From Pedobacter sp. FW305-3-2-15-E-R2A2 (lineage in GTDB: Bacteria > Bacteroidota > Bacteroidia > Sphingobacteriales > Sphingobacteriaceae): DNA of 64,000 nucleotides. Shown here in pieces: positions 35,601 to 43,939 of the stretch. Both the position numbers and the translations under genes were made by a program. The notes under the pieces were generated by a model. The model was not told where the DNA came from, made no database searches, and was given only the letters and a program-made list of their open reading frames with translations. Every line of letters starts with the position of its first letter. The stretch's first letter is position 1. The stretch is taken from assembly GCF_038446955.1 (NCBI RefSeq), contig NZ_CP151803.1:4774001-4838000 (forward strand), read 5' to 3'.

Positions 35601-36171
35601 CCCCGGCTTTTACATTTACTTTGGTCTGTGTCACACTTCCATAAGAAATATAACTCACTACCAGTGTGTAAATCCCAGGGGCCGCGCTAATGCTATAAGT
35701 CCCGTCTACATTACTCTGGACTACCGCATTCAGCTCCAGAACTTTGATCGTTGCTCCGGGCAAAGGCCCTCCTTTTTCATCCACAATTTTACCACTGATC
35801 TTTCCTGGCTCCTGGTTGCGGAGCAAAGTGATCATGCCGGGCACTTCTTCTCTAAAAACAATGTCCGTTTCCTGGAAAATGCTCATCAGGATGGAAGAGA
35901 TTTTCTTCTGATCAAAGTCCATTTCTCCGACTTTGATTTTCCGAAGGTTGAGGTAGGCCGGATCATAAGCAAAGTCGACTCCACTTTTCAACCTCAGTTG
36001 CTCAATAACGTTCAGCAGGTTCTCTCTTTTGAAAGAGATATTGATTCTTTTATCTAAAGCCTGTCCATTGGAACTTTCTGCAAATAGCAGTTGCGAACAG
36101 GCGATAATAGCGCAGTAAACAAGAAGAGTATGACGCATAATTTTCCGCAATAGCAGTAAATGTTTTTTCAT
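32644..36171 (-). CDS. SusC/RagA TonB-dependent transporter with STN signalling domain
   Basis: This 1175-aa outer-membrane protein has a signal region (~1-38), an STN domain (~45-115, INISFKRENLLNVIEQLRLKSGVDFAY), a carboxypeptidase-like β-domain (~122-200, SGKIVDEKGGPLPGATIKV), a plug starting around LNEVMVVGYGTQKRENLTGAV, and a β-barrel ending with LKSFSLGLSATF. The STN domain lets it talk to the FecR anti-sigma protein, whose gene and the sigma gene lie upstream; this is the Fec-type trans-envelope signalling arrangement. Substrate unknown. Confidence 0.96.
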   Translation of the reverse strand: MKKHLLLLRKIMRHTLLVYCAIIACSQLLFAESSNGQALDKRINISFKRENLLNVIEQLRLKSGVDFAYDPAYLNLRKIKVGEMDFDQKKISSILMSIFQETDIVFREEVPGMITLLRNQEPGKISGKIVDEKGGPLPGATIKVLELNAVVQSNVDGTYSISAAPGIYTLVVSYISYGSVTQTKVNVKAGETTNLNVSLTAEPGTLNEVMVVGYGTQKRENLTGAVDQVTSKMLENRAVPNLAQGLQGMIPNLNLSIGDGKPIQSPAYNIRGTTSIGQGGNALVLIDGVEGDPSRINPNDIASVTVLKDAASASIYGARGSFGVVLITTKTPAKERTSISYTISQSIKKPTTVPDYVTDGYTFASMFNESWSAWNDYSQTPQNINKTVKFSPAYLEELKRRSQDPSLPKYEVNSNGEYVYYGSTDWYEQLYKSHNMATDQNVSLSGGSGKTDFYVSGRSFTQSGLFRYNSDDYQSYNLRAKGSVELYPWLKVYNNADYSAIKYHNPVNVGEGGGIWRNIADEGHNVAPMFNPDGTLTYSAAYGVGDMYYGKNGIDMDRKVFRNTTGFSSNFFDNKFRVKGDFTIQNTNNNESRRRVPVPYSRKPGVIEYVGTNFNDLQELYRTTQYLATNIYGEYEPKIGKDHYVKVLAGYNYEQSTYKRLETVRNGLIFEDAKDISLALGQSITTDGGYDQWAILGGFYRLNYAFKDRYLVEMNGRYDGSSKFPSNQRYAFFPSVSAGWRLSKEPFWKVNPNAITDVKIRASYGSLGNGNIGSYAFMEKFGISQSDRVLGGVRPQQTSQPGVLPDGLTWETSTTQNLGLDIALLSNRLNFSGDAYIRKTTDMFTVGMTLPAVFGIGVPRGNYADLKTKGWEASVSWNDKFEAGGKPLNYSVRLTLSDYTAKILKFNNPERRLDDYYAGQTVGEIWGFVTDGYYTAENIATSPNQVLYKSSNTGKILPGDIRFADLNGDGVINNGGNTVGTPGDRKIIGNSTPRYTYGISLGADWSGFFFSTFFQGVGKMDWYPGSENGTFWGQYNRPYNKVPKSQLGNIWSPENPDAYFPRYRGYIAQNGSATLTQVQTKYLQNAAYIRMKNLQVGYNVPPTFIKRIGLSNLKIFFTGENLWSWSPLYKITKDLDVENIGKSDRVLEPDETKSSGNGNNYPILKSFSLGLSATF

Positions 36172-36257
36172 ATATTTGATACATTATTGATAAATAAGAT
36201 TCTTTTTAAGATCCAACAGACAGAGGGTCTCAAGCTTATGCTGTTGAATTTATCGCT

Positions 36258-36278
36258 CCGGATCTGCTTCAGATCCGG
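36258..36278. repeat. hairpin between fecR-type and susC genes
   Basis: CCGGATCTG-CTT-CAGATCCGG, a perfect 9-bp stem followed on the plus strand by TTTTTT. On the transcribed (minus) strand the T-run precedes the stem, so it is not a classic terminator for the operon. It may shape the mRNA between the regulator and transporter genes, or end antisense transcription. Confidence 0.55.
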
Positions 36279-36289
36279 TTTTTTATGGC

Positions 36290-37252
36290 TTAGTAGATCA
36301 CTATTTCATTTCCTGTCCTCCTATATTTATTCTGGTGTACGGAACAAATGATCTTCAATGTTTCCGTTAGTGAACGGGTCGACCTGATTTGCAGGTTATA
36401 GACATAAGTGGCGGTATTTTTATTGCCACTTCTAATTTTTACACCGTAATTGATTTGTATGATTTTAGCGAGCTCATTAAAGGAAGCATGGTTCAGGCTG
36501 ATGACTTTCTGAAACCAGGCATTGTGCTCCCTGGTGGCAAAATCACTGACCTTCCATTGTTCATTTTTTGAATTGTAACGGAGCTTTCTCCCCGGAATCA
36601 GGTCGTCCAGAACTTTAGTTCCATTGCTCACCCTCACCTTTCCCTCGCTGACACTGACTTCAGTAAGCGCCGCCTTTTGGGTACTCAGGGCGAACTTTGT
36701 GCCCAGTACCAAGGTTTTGATCGTTCCGCTATGGACCACAAAGGGATGATGTGGGTCTTTTGCCACTTCAAAAAAAGCAAGCCCCTGGTCCATATAGACC
36801 GTTCTGTCTTTTAGTTTAGCAAATTGCGATGGAATCCTTAAACGTGTTCCCGGATTCATCTGAATGACGGTTAAATCTTCCAGTGTCACCTTTTTATATT
36901 CACCGGCATAGGTCTCGATCACCTTGAAGTCTTGTTCTGAATTGGGCTTAACTGACTTTTTAAGAAAAGGCTTTCCTAAAAAAACCGCAGCTATGGCGAT
37001 GGCCAATACCGCAGCATATTTATAATATTGCCGGAAAGAAAATTTCCTGATCACAGGAGGCTTTCTATGATTTAAAATCGCCTGCTGCATTTCTTTCCTG
37101 ACCAGTTCCTCTTCCGCCGCGTCAGAAAATGCATCTACCTCATTTTCCCGGTCATAGGAATCATACCAGGCAGCGATGAGTTGTTTTTCCTCCTCATTTG
37201 CCAGGCCATCGGCATAACGCGTTAATAATTTTTTAAACTGATCTGGTTCCAA
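36290..37252 (-). CDS. FecR-family anti-sigma factor
   Basis: This 320-aa protein has a cytosolic N-terminal sigma-binding part (~1-75, with FKKLLTRYADGLANEEEKQLIAAWYD), one membrane helix (~80-97, YAAVLAIAIAAVFLG), the FecR domain (~110-205, with VIETYAGEYKKVTLEDLTVIQMNPGTRLRIP), and a C-terminal STN-contacting domain (~255-320). It holds the sigma factor until SusC signals. It lies 69 bp after the sigma gene and ahead of susC. Confidence 0.95.
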   Translation of the reverse strand: MEPDQFKKLLTRYADGLANEEEKQLIAAWYDSYDRENEVDAFSDAAEEELVRKEMQQAILNHRKPPVIRKFSFRQYYKYAAVLAIAIAAVFLGKPFLKKSVKPNSEQDFKVIETYAGEYKKVTLEDLTVIQMNPGTRLRIPSQFAKLKDRTVYMDQGLAFFEVAKDPHHPFVVHSGTIKTLVLGTKFALSTQKAALTEVSVSEGKVRVSNGTKVLDDLIPGRKLRYNSKNEQWKVSDFATREHNAWFQKVISLNHASFNELAKIIQINYGVKIRSGNKNTATYVYNLQIRSTRSLTETLKIICSVHQNKYRRTGNEIVIY

Positions 37253-37321
37253 GTTCCTGCTTTCTTTATTACAAGTACCAACAGAACCCGGAAACTACTT
37301 TTAGAAATCGTTAAGCTTATG

Positions 37322-37888
37322 TTAACTAATCAGACGTTCCGGAAATTTATCCCCCAGTTTTTTCCGGAGTCTCCGCATCGCTTCGGAAATATGATTGGAT
37401 ACCGTTTGCTCAGCAAGGTTCAGCTTCTTCGCAATTTCTGCAGTAGACAAATGGGCGTGTCTCATCAGGTAGGCATGCCGCATTTTTTCGGGAAGCTCTT
37501 CTATTTCAATTTCAATCAGCTTCTCCAATGCCAGATAATCAGACATTTCATGAATAGAAACAGTTGCCCGCTCCAGTTTTTGAAGCGTATACTCCATTAC
37601 CCGCTCTTCTATCTTTTCTGTTCTGAAATAATTGAGCACCTTTAGTTTTACGGCACCGAATAAAAACTGTTCAAGGGAGGTACTGATCTCCAGAGTATCT
37701 TTCCGCTCCCAGATGCTGATGAAAACATTCTGCACAATATCCTTGGCAGCGTCTTCATCTTTAACCCGGCTCAGGACATGGATATAGAGTTTTTTCCAAT
37801 ATTGTTCATATAAAAGATCATAAGCTACCTCATTGCCCAGCTTTAGCTGCCGGACAAGTTCCTCGTTATTTCCACTACCTTGAAGCAT
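37322..37888 (-). CDS. ECF-type RNA polymerase sigma-70 factor
   Basis: This 188-aa protein starts at ATG 37888. Region 2 (~10-75) includes YDLLYEQYWKKLYIHVLSRVKDEDAAKDIVQNVFISIW, and region 4 (~125-175) includes LPEKMRHAYLMRHAHLSTAEIAKKLNLAEQTVSNHISEAMRRLRKKL. With FecR and the STN-containing SusC it forms a cell-surface signalling cascade. The -7 box TACTTTTG is only 4 nt from this ATG; the frame is open further upstream, but that would lie inside the promoter. Confidence 0.93.
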   Translation of the reverse strand: MLQGSGNNEELVRQLKLGNEVAYDLLYEQYWKKLYIHVLSRVKDEDAAKDIVQNVFISIWERKDTLEISTSLEQFLFGAVKLKVLNYFRTEKIEERVMEYTLQKLERATVSIHEMSDYLALEKLIEIEIEELPEKMRHAYLMRHAHLSTAEIAKKLNLAEQTVSNHISEAMRRLRKKLGDKFPERLIS

Positions 37889-37892
37889 ACCC

Positions 37893-37900
37893 CAAAAGTA
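37893..37900 (-). promoter_or_regulatory. -7 box (TACTTTTG) 4 nt before the sigma start
   Basis: Exact TAnnTTTG on the minus strand, nearly adjacent to ATG 37888. Confidence 0.5.
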
Positions 37901-37976
37901 GAGAACCAATGTAAACAAGATGTTAAGTTCAGGAAATGGGAAATACCAATGCTAAATCGAAGTACTAACACTAAAA

Positions 37977-39566
37977 TCAATGCACATGTACCCCAGGCTG
38001 ACTGAAAATATAACCGGTCTTCGCTTTCTCTTTTTTTACCATTCCTTTAACTTCTTCCAGCAGTTTCCTGGCATCGTATACAATTCCATCCTTTATCGTA
38101 TACTTTACTCCACCTACCCTGACCACTTCATTTTTAGCATTCAGTTTAATCGCTCCGGTGCCATACAGAACCTGAAGGTTTTTTAAAGGATTTTCTTCCA
38201 CAATGACAAAATCTGCAAGCTTACCGATCTCTACACTTCCGAGCTCTTTCTCCAGTCCCAATGCCTGCGCGCCGTTCATCGTTGCTGCTTTTATCACTTC
38301 CAACGGGTGGAAACCTGCTTCCCGAAGCAATTCCATTTCCCGGACATAGGCAAAGCCAAACAATTCATAGATAAAGCCTGCATCAGTTCCTACGGTCACC
38401 CTTCCACCTTTGTTTTTATACTCATTGATAAAAGACATCCAGAGCCGGTAATTTTCCTTCCAGTCGTTCTCTTGTTCCGTTCCCCAGGAATGCCAGTAAG
38501 AACCATGTGAATTCCGGCTCGGACTATAAAACTCCCAGAGTTTGGGCATGGTATAATCCGCATGCCATTCCACTGTCCTCGCCCGCATCAGGTCTCTGTT
38601 GGCTTCATAAATGTTAAAGGTAGGATCTAAGGTAAAATCCAGGGCCAGCAATTCATTCATTACCTGTTTCCAGCGCTCCGAAAAAGGAGCCGCCGCCTGT
38701 CTCCATAAAGTTCCGGCTTCTCCAAAACGATCTTGTTCATTCTGGTAATTATAATCAGGGGAGTAGTTTTGCACCGTCCGGTCCGTAAACATCGCTTCGG
38801 GCAAACCATACCAATGCTCTAAAGAAGTCATCCCTGCCTTCGCGCTATGCAAGGCATTCCAGCGTCCCACATCTGTTTGTGCATGATGGGCCATCGACCT
38901 TAATCCCAGTTTTTTATTTTCGTCAATCGCTGCAAACATCACCTCCGGGGAAGCGCCAAAGAACTTGATCCCATCGGCACCTTTTTTCGCGTTTTCGCGG
39001 GCCCATGCCCTGGCTTCAGCAGCGGTAGAGATGGCCATTTTACTGCCTTGTCCGAAAACCGTATAAGCCATGATCCGCGGAGCAGTAATTTCATTCTTCG
39101 CACTTTTGGCCTTTTCGTCCAGCACCCAATCCAGTCCGCTCATGCAACCCGGCTCCCGGATGGTCGTTACGCCATGTGCCATCCAAAGTTTAAAAACATA
39201 GTCCGCATCCGAACCTTTCTCTGCTCCCCCGATATGGGCGTGCATGTCGATAAACCCGGGCATCAGGTACATCCCTTCTGCCTGCAATTCCTTCCCTCCA
39301 GCTTTTAACTTTGGTCGTCTGGCAGGGTCAATGGGTAGTCCCGGAGCACCTACAGGACGTATTGCGGTAATCTTGTTTCCCTCCACCACGATGTCTACCG
39401 GCCCCATTGCCGGGGCGCCTGTACTGTTGATGAGGGTTACCCCTCTAATGATCAGTTGGGTCCATGGTCCTTCTCCTTCCTTTCTGGCGCTGGCTTTTTG
39501 AGGTTGTCCAAAACCATTCAGCTGAAGCAACAGCAGAACCACTAACAATTTCAAACTCGTTTTCAT
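37977..39566 (-). CDS. secreted amidohydrolase (imidazolonepropionase/dipeptidase-like)
   Basis: This 529-aa protein has a signal peptide (1-21, LLVVLLLLQLNGFGQ) and an amidohydrolase fold. H109 and H111 in DMHAHIGG, K201 in ADGIKF (candidate bridging lysine), H227/H228 in AHHAQTD and the Asp of GTDAGF are the expected metal ligands. Related secreted enzymes act as Xaa-Pro or Xaa-Arg dipeptidases, which suits the peptidase operon it terminates, 10 bp after the APC gene. It could also cleave cyclic amides. Confidence 0.88.
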   Translation of the reverse strand: MKTSLKLLVVLLLLQLNGFGQPQKASARKEGEGPWTQLIIRGVTLINSTGAPAMGPVDIVVEGNKITAIRPVGAPGLPIDPARRPKLKAGGKELQAEGMYLMPGFIDMHAHIGGAEKGSDADYVFKLWMAHGVTTIREPGCMSGLDWVLDEKAKSAKNEITAPRIMAYTVFGQGSKMAISTAAEARAWARENAKKGADGIKFFGASPEVMFAAIDENKKLGLRSMAHHAQTDVGRWNALHSAKAGMTSLEHWYGLPEAMFTDRTVQNYSPDYNYQNEQDRFGEAGTLWRQAAAPFSERWKQVMNELLALDFTLDPTFNIYEANRDLMRARTVEWHADYTMPKLWEFYSPSRNSHGSYWHSWGTEQENDWKENYRLWMSFINEYKNKGGRVTVGTDAGFIYELFGFAYVREMELLREAGFHPLEVIKAATMNGAQALGLEKELGSVEIGKLADFVIVEENPLKNLQVLYGTGAIKLNAKNEVVRVGGVKYTIKDGIVYDARKLLEEVKGMVKKEKAKTGYIFSQPGVHVH

Positions 39567-39576
39567 GTGTGATCAA

Positions 39577-40995
39577 TTAAGATTTACGATCATTTCCGGA
39601 TAGGTAATAAACAGGAATGCCAATCAGTACCAGCACCAGTCCCCAGCCGCAGGTACTTGTTTTATAATACAACAGACCTCCGCTTAAAACTGCGGCACAA
39701 ATCATATATAAAGCAGGAATTACCGGATAACCGAAAGCTTTGTAAGGACGCTCCGCATCCGGATACTTACGTCTTAAAATAAAGATTCCTCCAATGGTCA
39801 GGATGTAAAAAATCAGGACCACAAAGATCACATAGTCCAGCAGGTCACCATACCTGCCTGTCAGGCATAAAACGGAGGCCCAGATGCATTGTGCCCATAA
39901 GCCCCAGCCGGGTACCTCAAATTTATTGAGTTTAGCGGCCTGCTTAAAGAACAACCCGTCCTGGGCCATCGTATAATATACCCTTGCACCGGAGAGGATC
40001 AACCCGTTGTTACAGCCAAAAGTAGAAATCATGATCATCACCGCGATCACCAATGTCCCTGCGGTTCCAAAAATATATTGAGATGCGGCAACGGCAACAC
40101 GATCTGCGGGAGCCCCTGCAATTTCCTGCATAGACAATACTGCCGTATACATGATATTTGTAGACACATAGATCACTGTAACGATGAGCGTTCCAAGAAA
40201 AAGACTAAGGCCGATATTCTTACGGGGATTACGGATTTCTCCTGCAATAAAGGTCACGTTGTTCCAGGCATCGCTGGAAAACAAAGAGCCAACCATTGCA
40301 GAAACCACGGCAGCGAACAACGTTGCACCACCAATATTGACTGCAGTTTGCGTTTCCGGATTCCAGTTAAAGGGCGTAAATACCTGCGCCCAGTTTGCGT
40401 TCCAGACTTCAGACCTGAAGGCAAAAAGTAAACCCATAATGATCAGTCCGAAGAGGGACAGGATTTTGATCACCGTTAACAGGGTTTGAATAATCTTCCC
40501 ATTTTTCACCCCCCTGCTATTGATCCAGGTCAACAATATGATCGTCACAATCGCCACCAGCTGTGCCGCATTGATCTTAAAGCTGCCGAGCTCATATAAA
40601 ATATGCTGATCTCCAAGCGGTTCATATAAATACGCAGCGAATTTGGCAAAAGCCACACCCACCGCTGCAATCGTTCCAGTCTGGATGACCATAAAAAACG
40701 ACCAGCCATATAAAAAAGCCACCAGTTTATTGTAGGATTCTCTCAGGTAAATATATTGTCCCCCCGCTTTTGGGTACATCGCAGAAAGCTCACCATAGCT
40801 CAACGCGGCCATCAGCGTAATTACTCCCGTCAGGCCCCAGATGATGATGAGCCATCCTGCACTTCCTACATTTCTGGTAATATCGGCACTAACGATAAAG
40901 ATTCCGGAGCCGATCATAGAGCCAACCACCAACATGGTGGCATCCAGCAGACCGAGCTCCCGCTTCATTTCATGATTTTCAGTTTGGTTTTCCAT
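39577..40995 (-). CDS. APC-superfamily amino-acid permease
   Basis: This 472-aa protein has 12 hydrophobic helices. The first shows the APC substrate motif MLVVGSMIGSGIFIVSADI, and loop 2 shows LSYGELSAMYPKAGGQYIYLRESY. It matches the amino-acid/polyamine/LAT-like transporters. In the operon it would import amino acids or small peptides released by the neighbouring peptidases across the inner membrane. Confidence 0.93.
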   Translation of the reverse strand: MENQTENHEMKRELGLLDATMLVVGSMIGSGIFIVSADITRNVGSAGWLIIIWGLTGVITLMAALSYGELSAMYPKAGGQYIYLRESYNKLVAFLYGWSFFMVIQTGTIAAVGVAFAKFAAYLYEPLGDQHILYELGSFKINAAQLVAIVTIILLTWINSRGVKNGKIIQTLLTVIKILSLFGLIIMGLLFAFRSEVWNANWAQVFTPFNWNPETQTAVNIGGATLFAAVVSAMVGSLFSSDAWNNVTFIAGEIRNPRKNIGLSLFLGTLIVTVIYVSTNIMYTAVLSMQEIAGAPADRVAVAASQYIFGTAGTLVIAVMIMISTFGCNNGLILSGARVYYTMAQDGLFFKQAAKLNKFEVPGWGLWAQCIWASVLCLTGRYGDLLDYVIFVVLIFYILTIGGIFILRRKYPDAERPYKAFGYPVIPALYMICAAVLSGGLLYYKTSTCGWGLVLVLIGIPVYYLSGNDRKS

Positions 40996-41025
40996 TATTG
41001 CTATAGCTGGTTAAGCTGTTAAAGG

Positions 41026-43932
41026 TTAGTGTTGGTTTTCAAAAGCCGGACCTGATTTGATCTTCAATCCGGAAAGGCTTGTTTTCAATGCATCGGCTTT
41101 TGCCTGCTGACCTCCGGCGATGTACGCAGGAATCAGTTCCGCATAAGCCAGGAACAGATAAGAATTGAGCGAAATGGCTTGCTCATAGGCAGCGATGGCT
41201 TCCGCTTTTTGTCCTCCGGCAGCCATCAGCCTGCCTTTGGTATAAAAATAATCGGCCATATAAAAAGGTTCTCCCTTGGCGGAGATTTCCTTAAATACCG
41301 ATTCCCCCTCCTGTTGATGTCCTGTAGCGGCAAGCAGCGTCACATACCTTAATTTATCCCCATCTCTGACCGGAGTCTTGCCCGTTAAAAATGGCTGAAG
41401 GTATTCTTCAGCGTCCGTCTTATTACCCTGAGCGGCATAAAATGCAGCGATCCGGAGGTTGTAATCTGCCCTGGCATTTCCGGAAGCAGCAAGGATGCGC
41501 TGTGCCTCTTTCAACGTCTGAATGGCGGCATCATATTGTTTGTTAACGGCCAATGCATCTGCATACATATTCCGGTATTCAAAGTTCTGGGGCTTTTGTT
41601 CCACGAGCTCCTTCAACACCAGAACAGGCTCTTTATACCCCAATCCGGATTGCAGTACCGCTGCATAAGCCAATGCATCATCCCTCCTGTCTCTCAAATA
41701 AGTGGAGACCGTGGCTCCGCTTTTTCCATATTCCTGAGCAGTTGCTATCGCTTCCGGAATCATCCCGTTTCGTTTATACATTTCCCGCAATTGCATGTTC
41801 ACTCTTGCCAGTTCCTGATAATCATCTTCCAGCTGGAAGGATTTTTTAAGGTAAACCGCCTGTTCCTCAACCGCAGTTTTCTGATCTGTTTCATTCGCTG
41901 CAAATTTCGCTGCAACCAAACCCGCATAAGCAGAATAGATGGGCGCATATTTCGGATCAATCTGTTCTGCTTTTTTAACCCATTCCTCTGCTCCTTTAAA
42001 ATCTTTTTGCTCTATCCTGAGCTGGGCATAATCCAGATAGGCAGGCAGGTATTTCTGGTCATAGACCAATGCCGTATCGATGTAAGCAGCGGCCAGCACC
42101 GGATTACGTTGTTTCACTTTAGTACTCAGGTTCAGGTACACCTCCGACCAGTTGCTGGCCATCGCCTGTTGATCCCCGGCCAGGTAAGCCCGCTCCTTTT
42201 TCACCAGCCCATCCAGAAACCGGTACATTTCAGGATCTTTAGATTTGAGGTCAGAGGTCGTATTCATAGATTTAAAATCCAGTGGATGCACTTTTACAGG
42301 TTCAAAATACGCAGGATAGGTTTGTGCAAAATATTCGCTCTCATTGTTCTGAGAATAATAATCCAGGGTTCTTTTCTCTTTCATTGCCTGATAATACAGC
42401 GACCTGATCTTCCGGTTTTCGGCATCTGTCAGCACACGTCCATGAAAAAGGTGGACATATTCATGGAGGATCACATTTCGCTCCAGAAAGGCGCCGCGTT
42501 CTACGTATTCTATCGCCGCAGCACCACTTCCTACCCCCCTGATGTCCATCCACTGACGGTTATCAAAAGTGGTCATGTAACGAAAAGAAGGCGAATTCAT
42601 CGTGATGGCGAGGTCATTGTGCAATGGCGGAATCCGAAAGGCATTCTCCTGTTTAGATAGAAAAGGAAAATAGACCACCGCGGTAAACAACTGGTTCCAG
42701 GCCATCGCTTTTACGGTTTCTCCCGGATAATAATTCACATCAGGAAACACCTTTTGAAAATTCGTAAGATCTGTAATCTTTGTCGTATTCAATTGATTCG
42801 AAATCGAATCATAGACTGCGAGGTATGGAATCCGTTTAGACTTAATCACCGCAGACAATCCATTGTGTGCTGGTCCATAGTGCTTTTTCCTGGACAAAAT
42901 GCTTCTGAAAATCGACTCCGCAGAATCCAGTCTGGTTTTACGGTTCATATCAAATGCGATATAATAGATCGAAGCCCTGTGCATCAATGGCAGCACAGAA
43001 CCTGGATATTGCTTGCCTACCGCCCTGGTGGTTTCAATGGCATCTTTCACCTGATTTCCCCGCACCTGATCGTCTGCTTTTTCCAATGCTTTCCTGACCA
43101 TATCATCGTCTTTTTCCGCATAATCCGCATAGGTCAGATTGGTATGTCCGTTGCCCCAATGCCAATGTGTTTGAAAATGCAAAGGATTAATGGCCAGCGC
43201 CAGCTCCCATTGCGCGGCCATCGCATTCAATTGTCTCGCATCTACCCTTCTCCAGATGGCATAACCATAGCTAAACCGGGCATCTGCATTGTAAGGATCA
43301 ATTTCCAGAGATTTCTTTAATGGAGCCACCGCAAGGTCAGGCTGCTGATCCCAGAAATACACATCGGCCTCCAGCAAATAAGCACCTGCACTTTTAGGAT
43401 GAGCAGTCATCACCTTTTTCGCGATTTCCATCGCTTCCTTATAATTCTTTTGCAATAACCTTGTTCTGCCCAGCATCAGCCATAGTTTCTCTGAAGGCTG
43501 ACTTTTTAACGCCTGTTCACATAAGGCGGCTGCCTGCGGCAATCGCCAGGCCTGTATTTCCAGAAATGCTTTTAAAAGAATCGCCTTTTCATTTTTAGGC
43601 TGTGCCTTGTGTACTTCATTTACCAGCAGTTCTGCTTTTTTCAACTCATTGGTCAGGATCAGGTAATCTGCCGACAACAATTGATAAGCTACCGAAGGTT
43701 TTGGATGTGCCGCAATTGCCCGGGTCGCTTCCTTCCACATCCCCAGCTGTAACATTCTTTGAATCCCTTCGACCGGTTTCCCGGAAAAAGAGAATTCCTT
43801 TAAGACTTTGGCTTTCAAGGCTGATAAATCTTTTAAAGCTTTTCCGGCACTATCCGGACTTATGTTTTGTGCAGAAAGACCGCTCACATTCAGGCAAAGC
43901 AGACAAGACAAATAAAAATGGGTTCTTTTCAT
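41026..43932 (-). CDS. TPR-repeat protein with gluzincin-type HExxH motif
   Basis: This 968-aa protein has a signal peptide (1-21) and N-terminal TPR-like helices (~40-250 and ~310-370). The central part has HEYVH (490-494) followed by NESEYFAQ with E533, the arrangement of a zinc gluzincin (HExxH plus ExxxA). Further TPR-like helices follow (~600-960, for example KSFQLEDDYQELARV). It is likely a periplasmic metallopeptidase that docks other proteins or peptide substrates. It lies 7 bp after the S10 gene and 30 bp ahead of the permease gene. I cannot match the domain order to a named family. Confidence 0.8.
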   Translation of the reverse strand: MKRTHFYLSCLLCLNVSGLSAQNISPDSAGKALKDLSALKAKVLKEFSFSGKPVEGIQRMLQLGMWKEATRAIAAHPKPSVAYQLLSADYLILTNELKKAELLVNEVHKAQPKNEKAILLKAFLEIQAWRLPQAAALCEQALKSQPSEKLWLMLGRTRLLQKNYKEAMEIAKKVMTAHPKSAGAYLLEADVYFWDQQPDLAVAPLKKSLEIDPYNADARFSYGYAIWRRVDARQLNAMAAQWELALAINPLHFQTHWHWGNGHTNLTYADYAEKDDDMVRKALEKADDQVRGNQVKDAIETTRAVGKQYPGSVLPLMHRASIYYIAFDMNRKTRLDSAESIFRSILSRKKHYGPAHNGLSAVIKSKRIPYLAVYDSISNQLNTTKITDLTNFQKVFPDVNYYPGETVKAMAWNQLFTAVVYFPFLSKQENAFRIPPLHNDLAITMNSPSFRYMTTFDNRQWMDIRGVGSGAAAIEYVERGAFLERNVILHEYVHLFHGRVLTDAENRKIRSLYYQAMKEKRTLDYYSQNNESEYFAQTYPAYFEPVKVHPLDFKSMNTTSDLKSKDPEMYRFLDGLVKKERAYLAGDQQAMASNWSEVYLNLSTKVKQRNPVLAAAYIDTALVYDQKYLPAYLDYAQLRIEQKDFKGAEEWVKKAEQIDPKYAPIYSAYAGLVAAKFAANETDQKTAVEEQAVYLKKSFQLEDDYQELARVNMQLREMYKRNGMIPEAIATAQEYGKSGATVSTYLRDRRDDALAYAAVLQSGLGYKEPVLVLKELVEQKPQNFEYRNMYADALAVNKQYDAAIQTLKEAQRILAASGNARADYNLRIAAFYAAQGNKTDAEEYLQPFLTGKTPVRDGDKLRYVTLLAATGHQQEGESVFKEISAKGEPFYMADYFYTKGRLMAAGGQKAEAIAAYEQAISLNSYLFLAYAELIPAYIAGGQQAKADALKTSLSGLKIKSGPAFENQH

Positions 43933-43939
43933 AGCAATA

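Noticed and set aside
41536..42660. 374-codon open frame on the plus strand, antisense to the TPR-gluzincin gene
   Set aside because: The sense strand is a clear signal-peptide protein. The antisense frame is rich in H, I, F, R and C without domain pattern, as expected from the complement of a coding strand.
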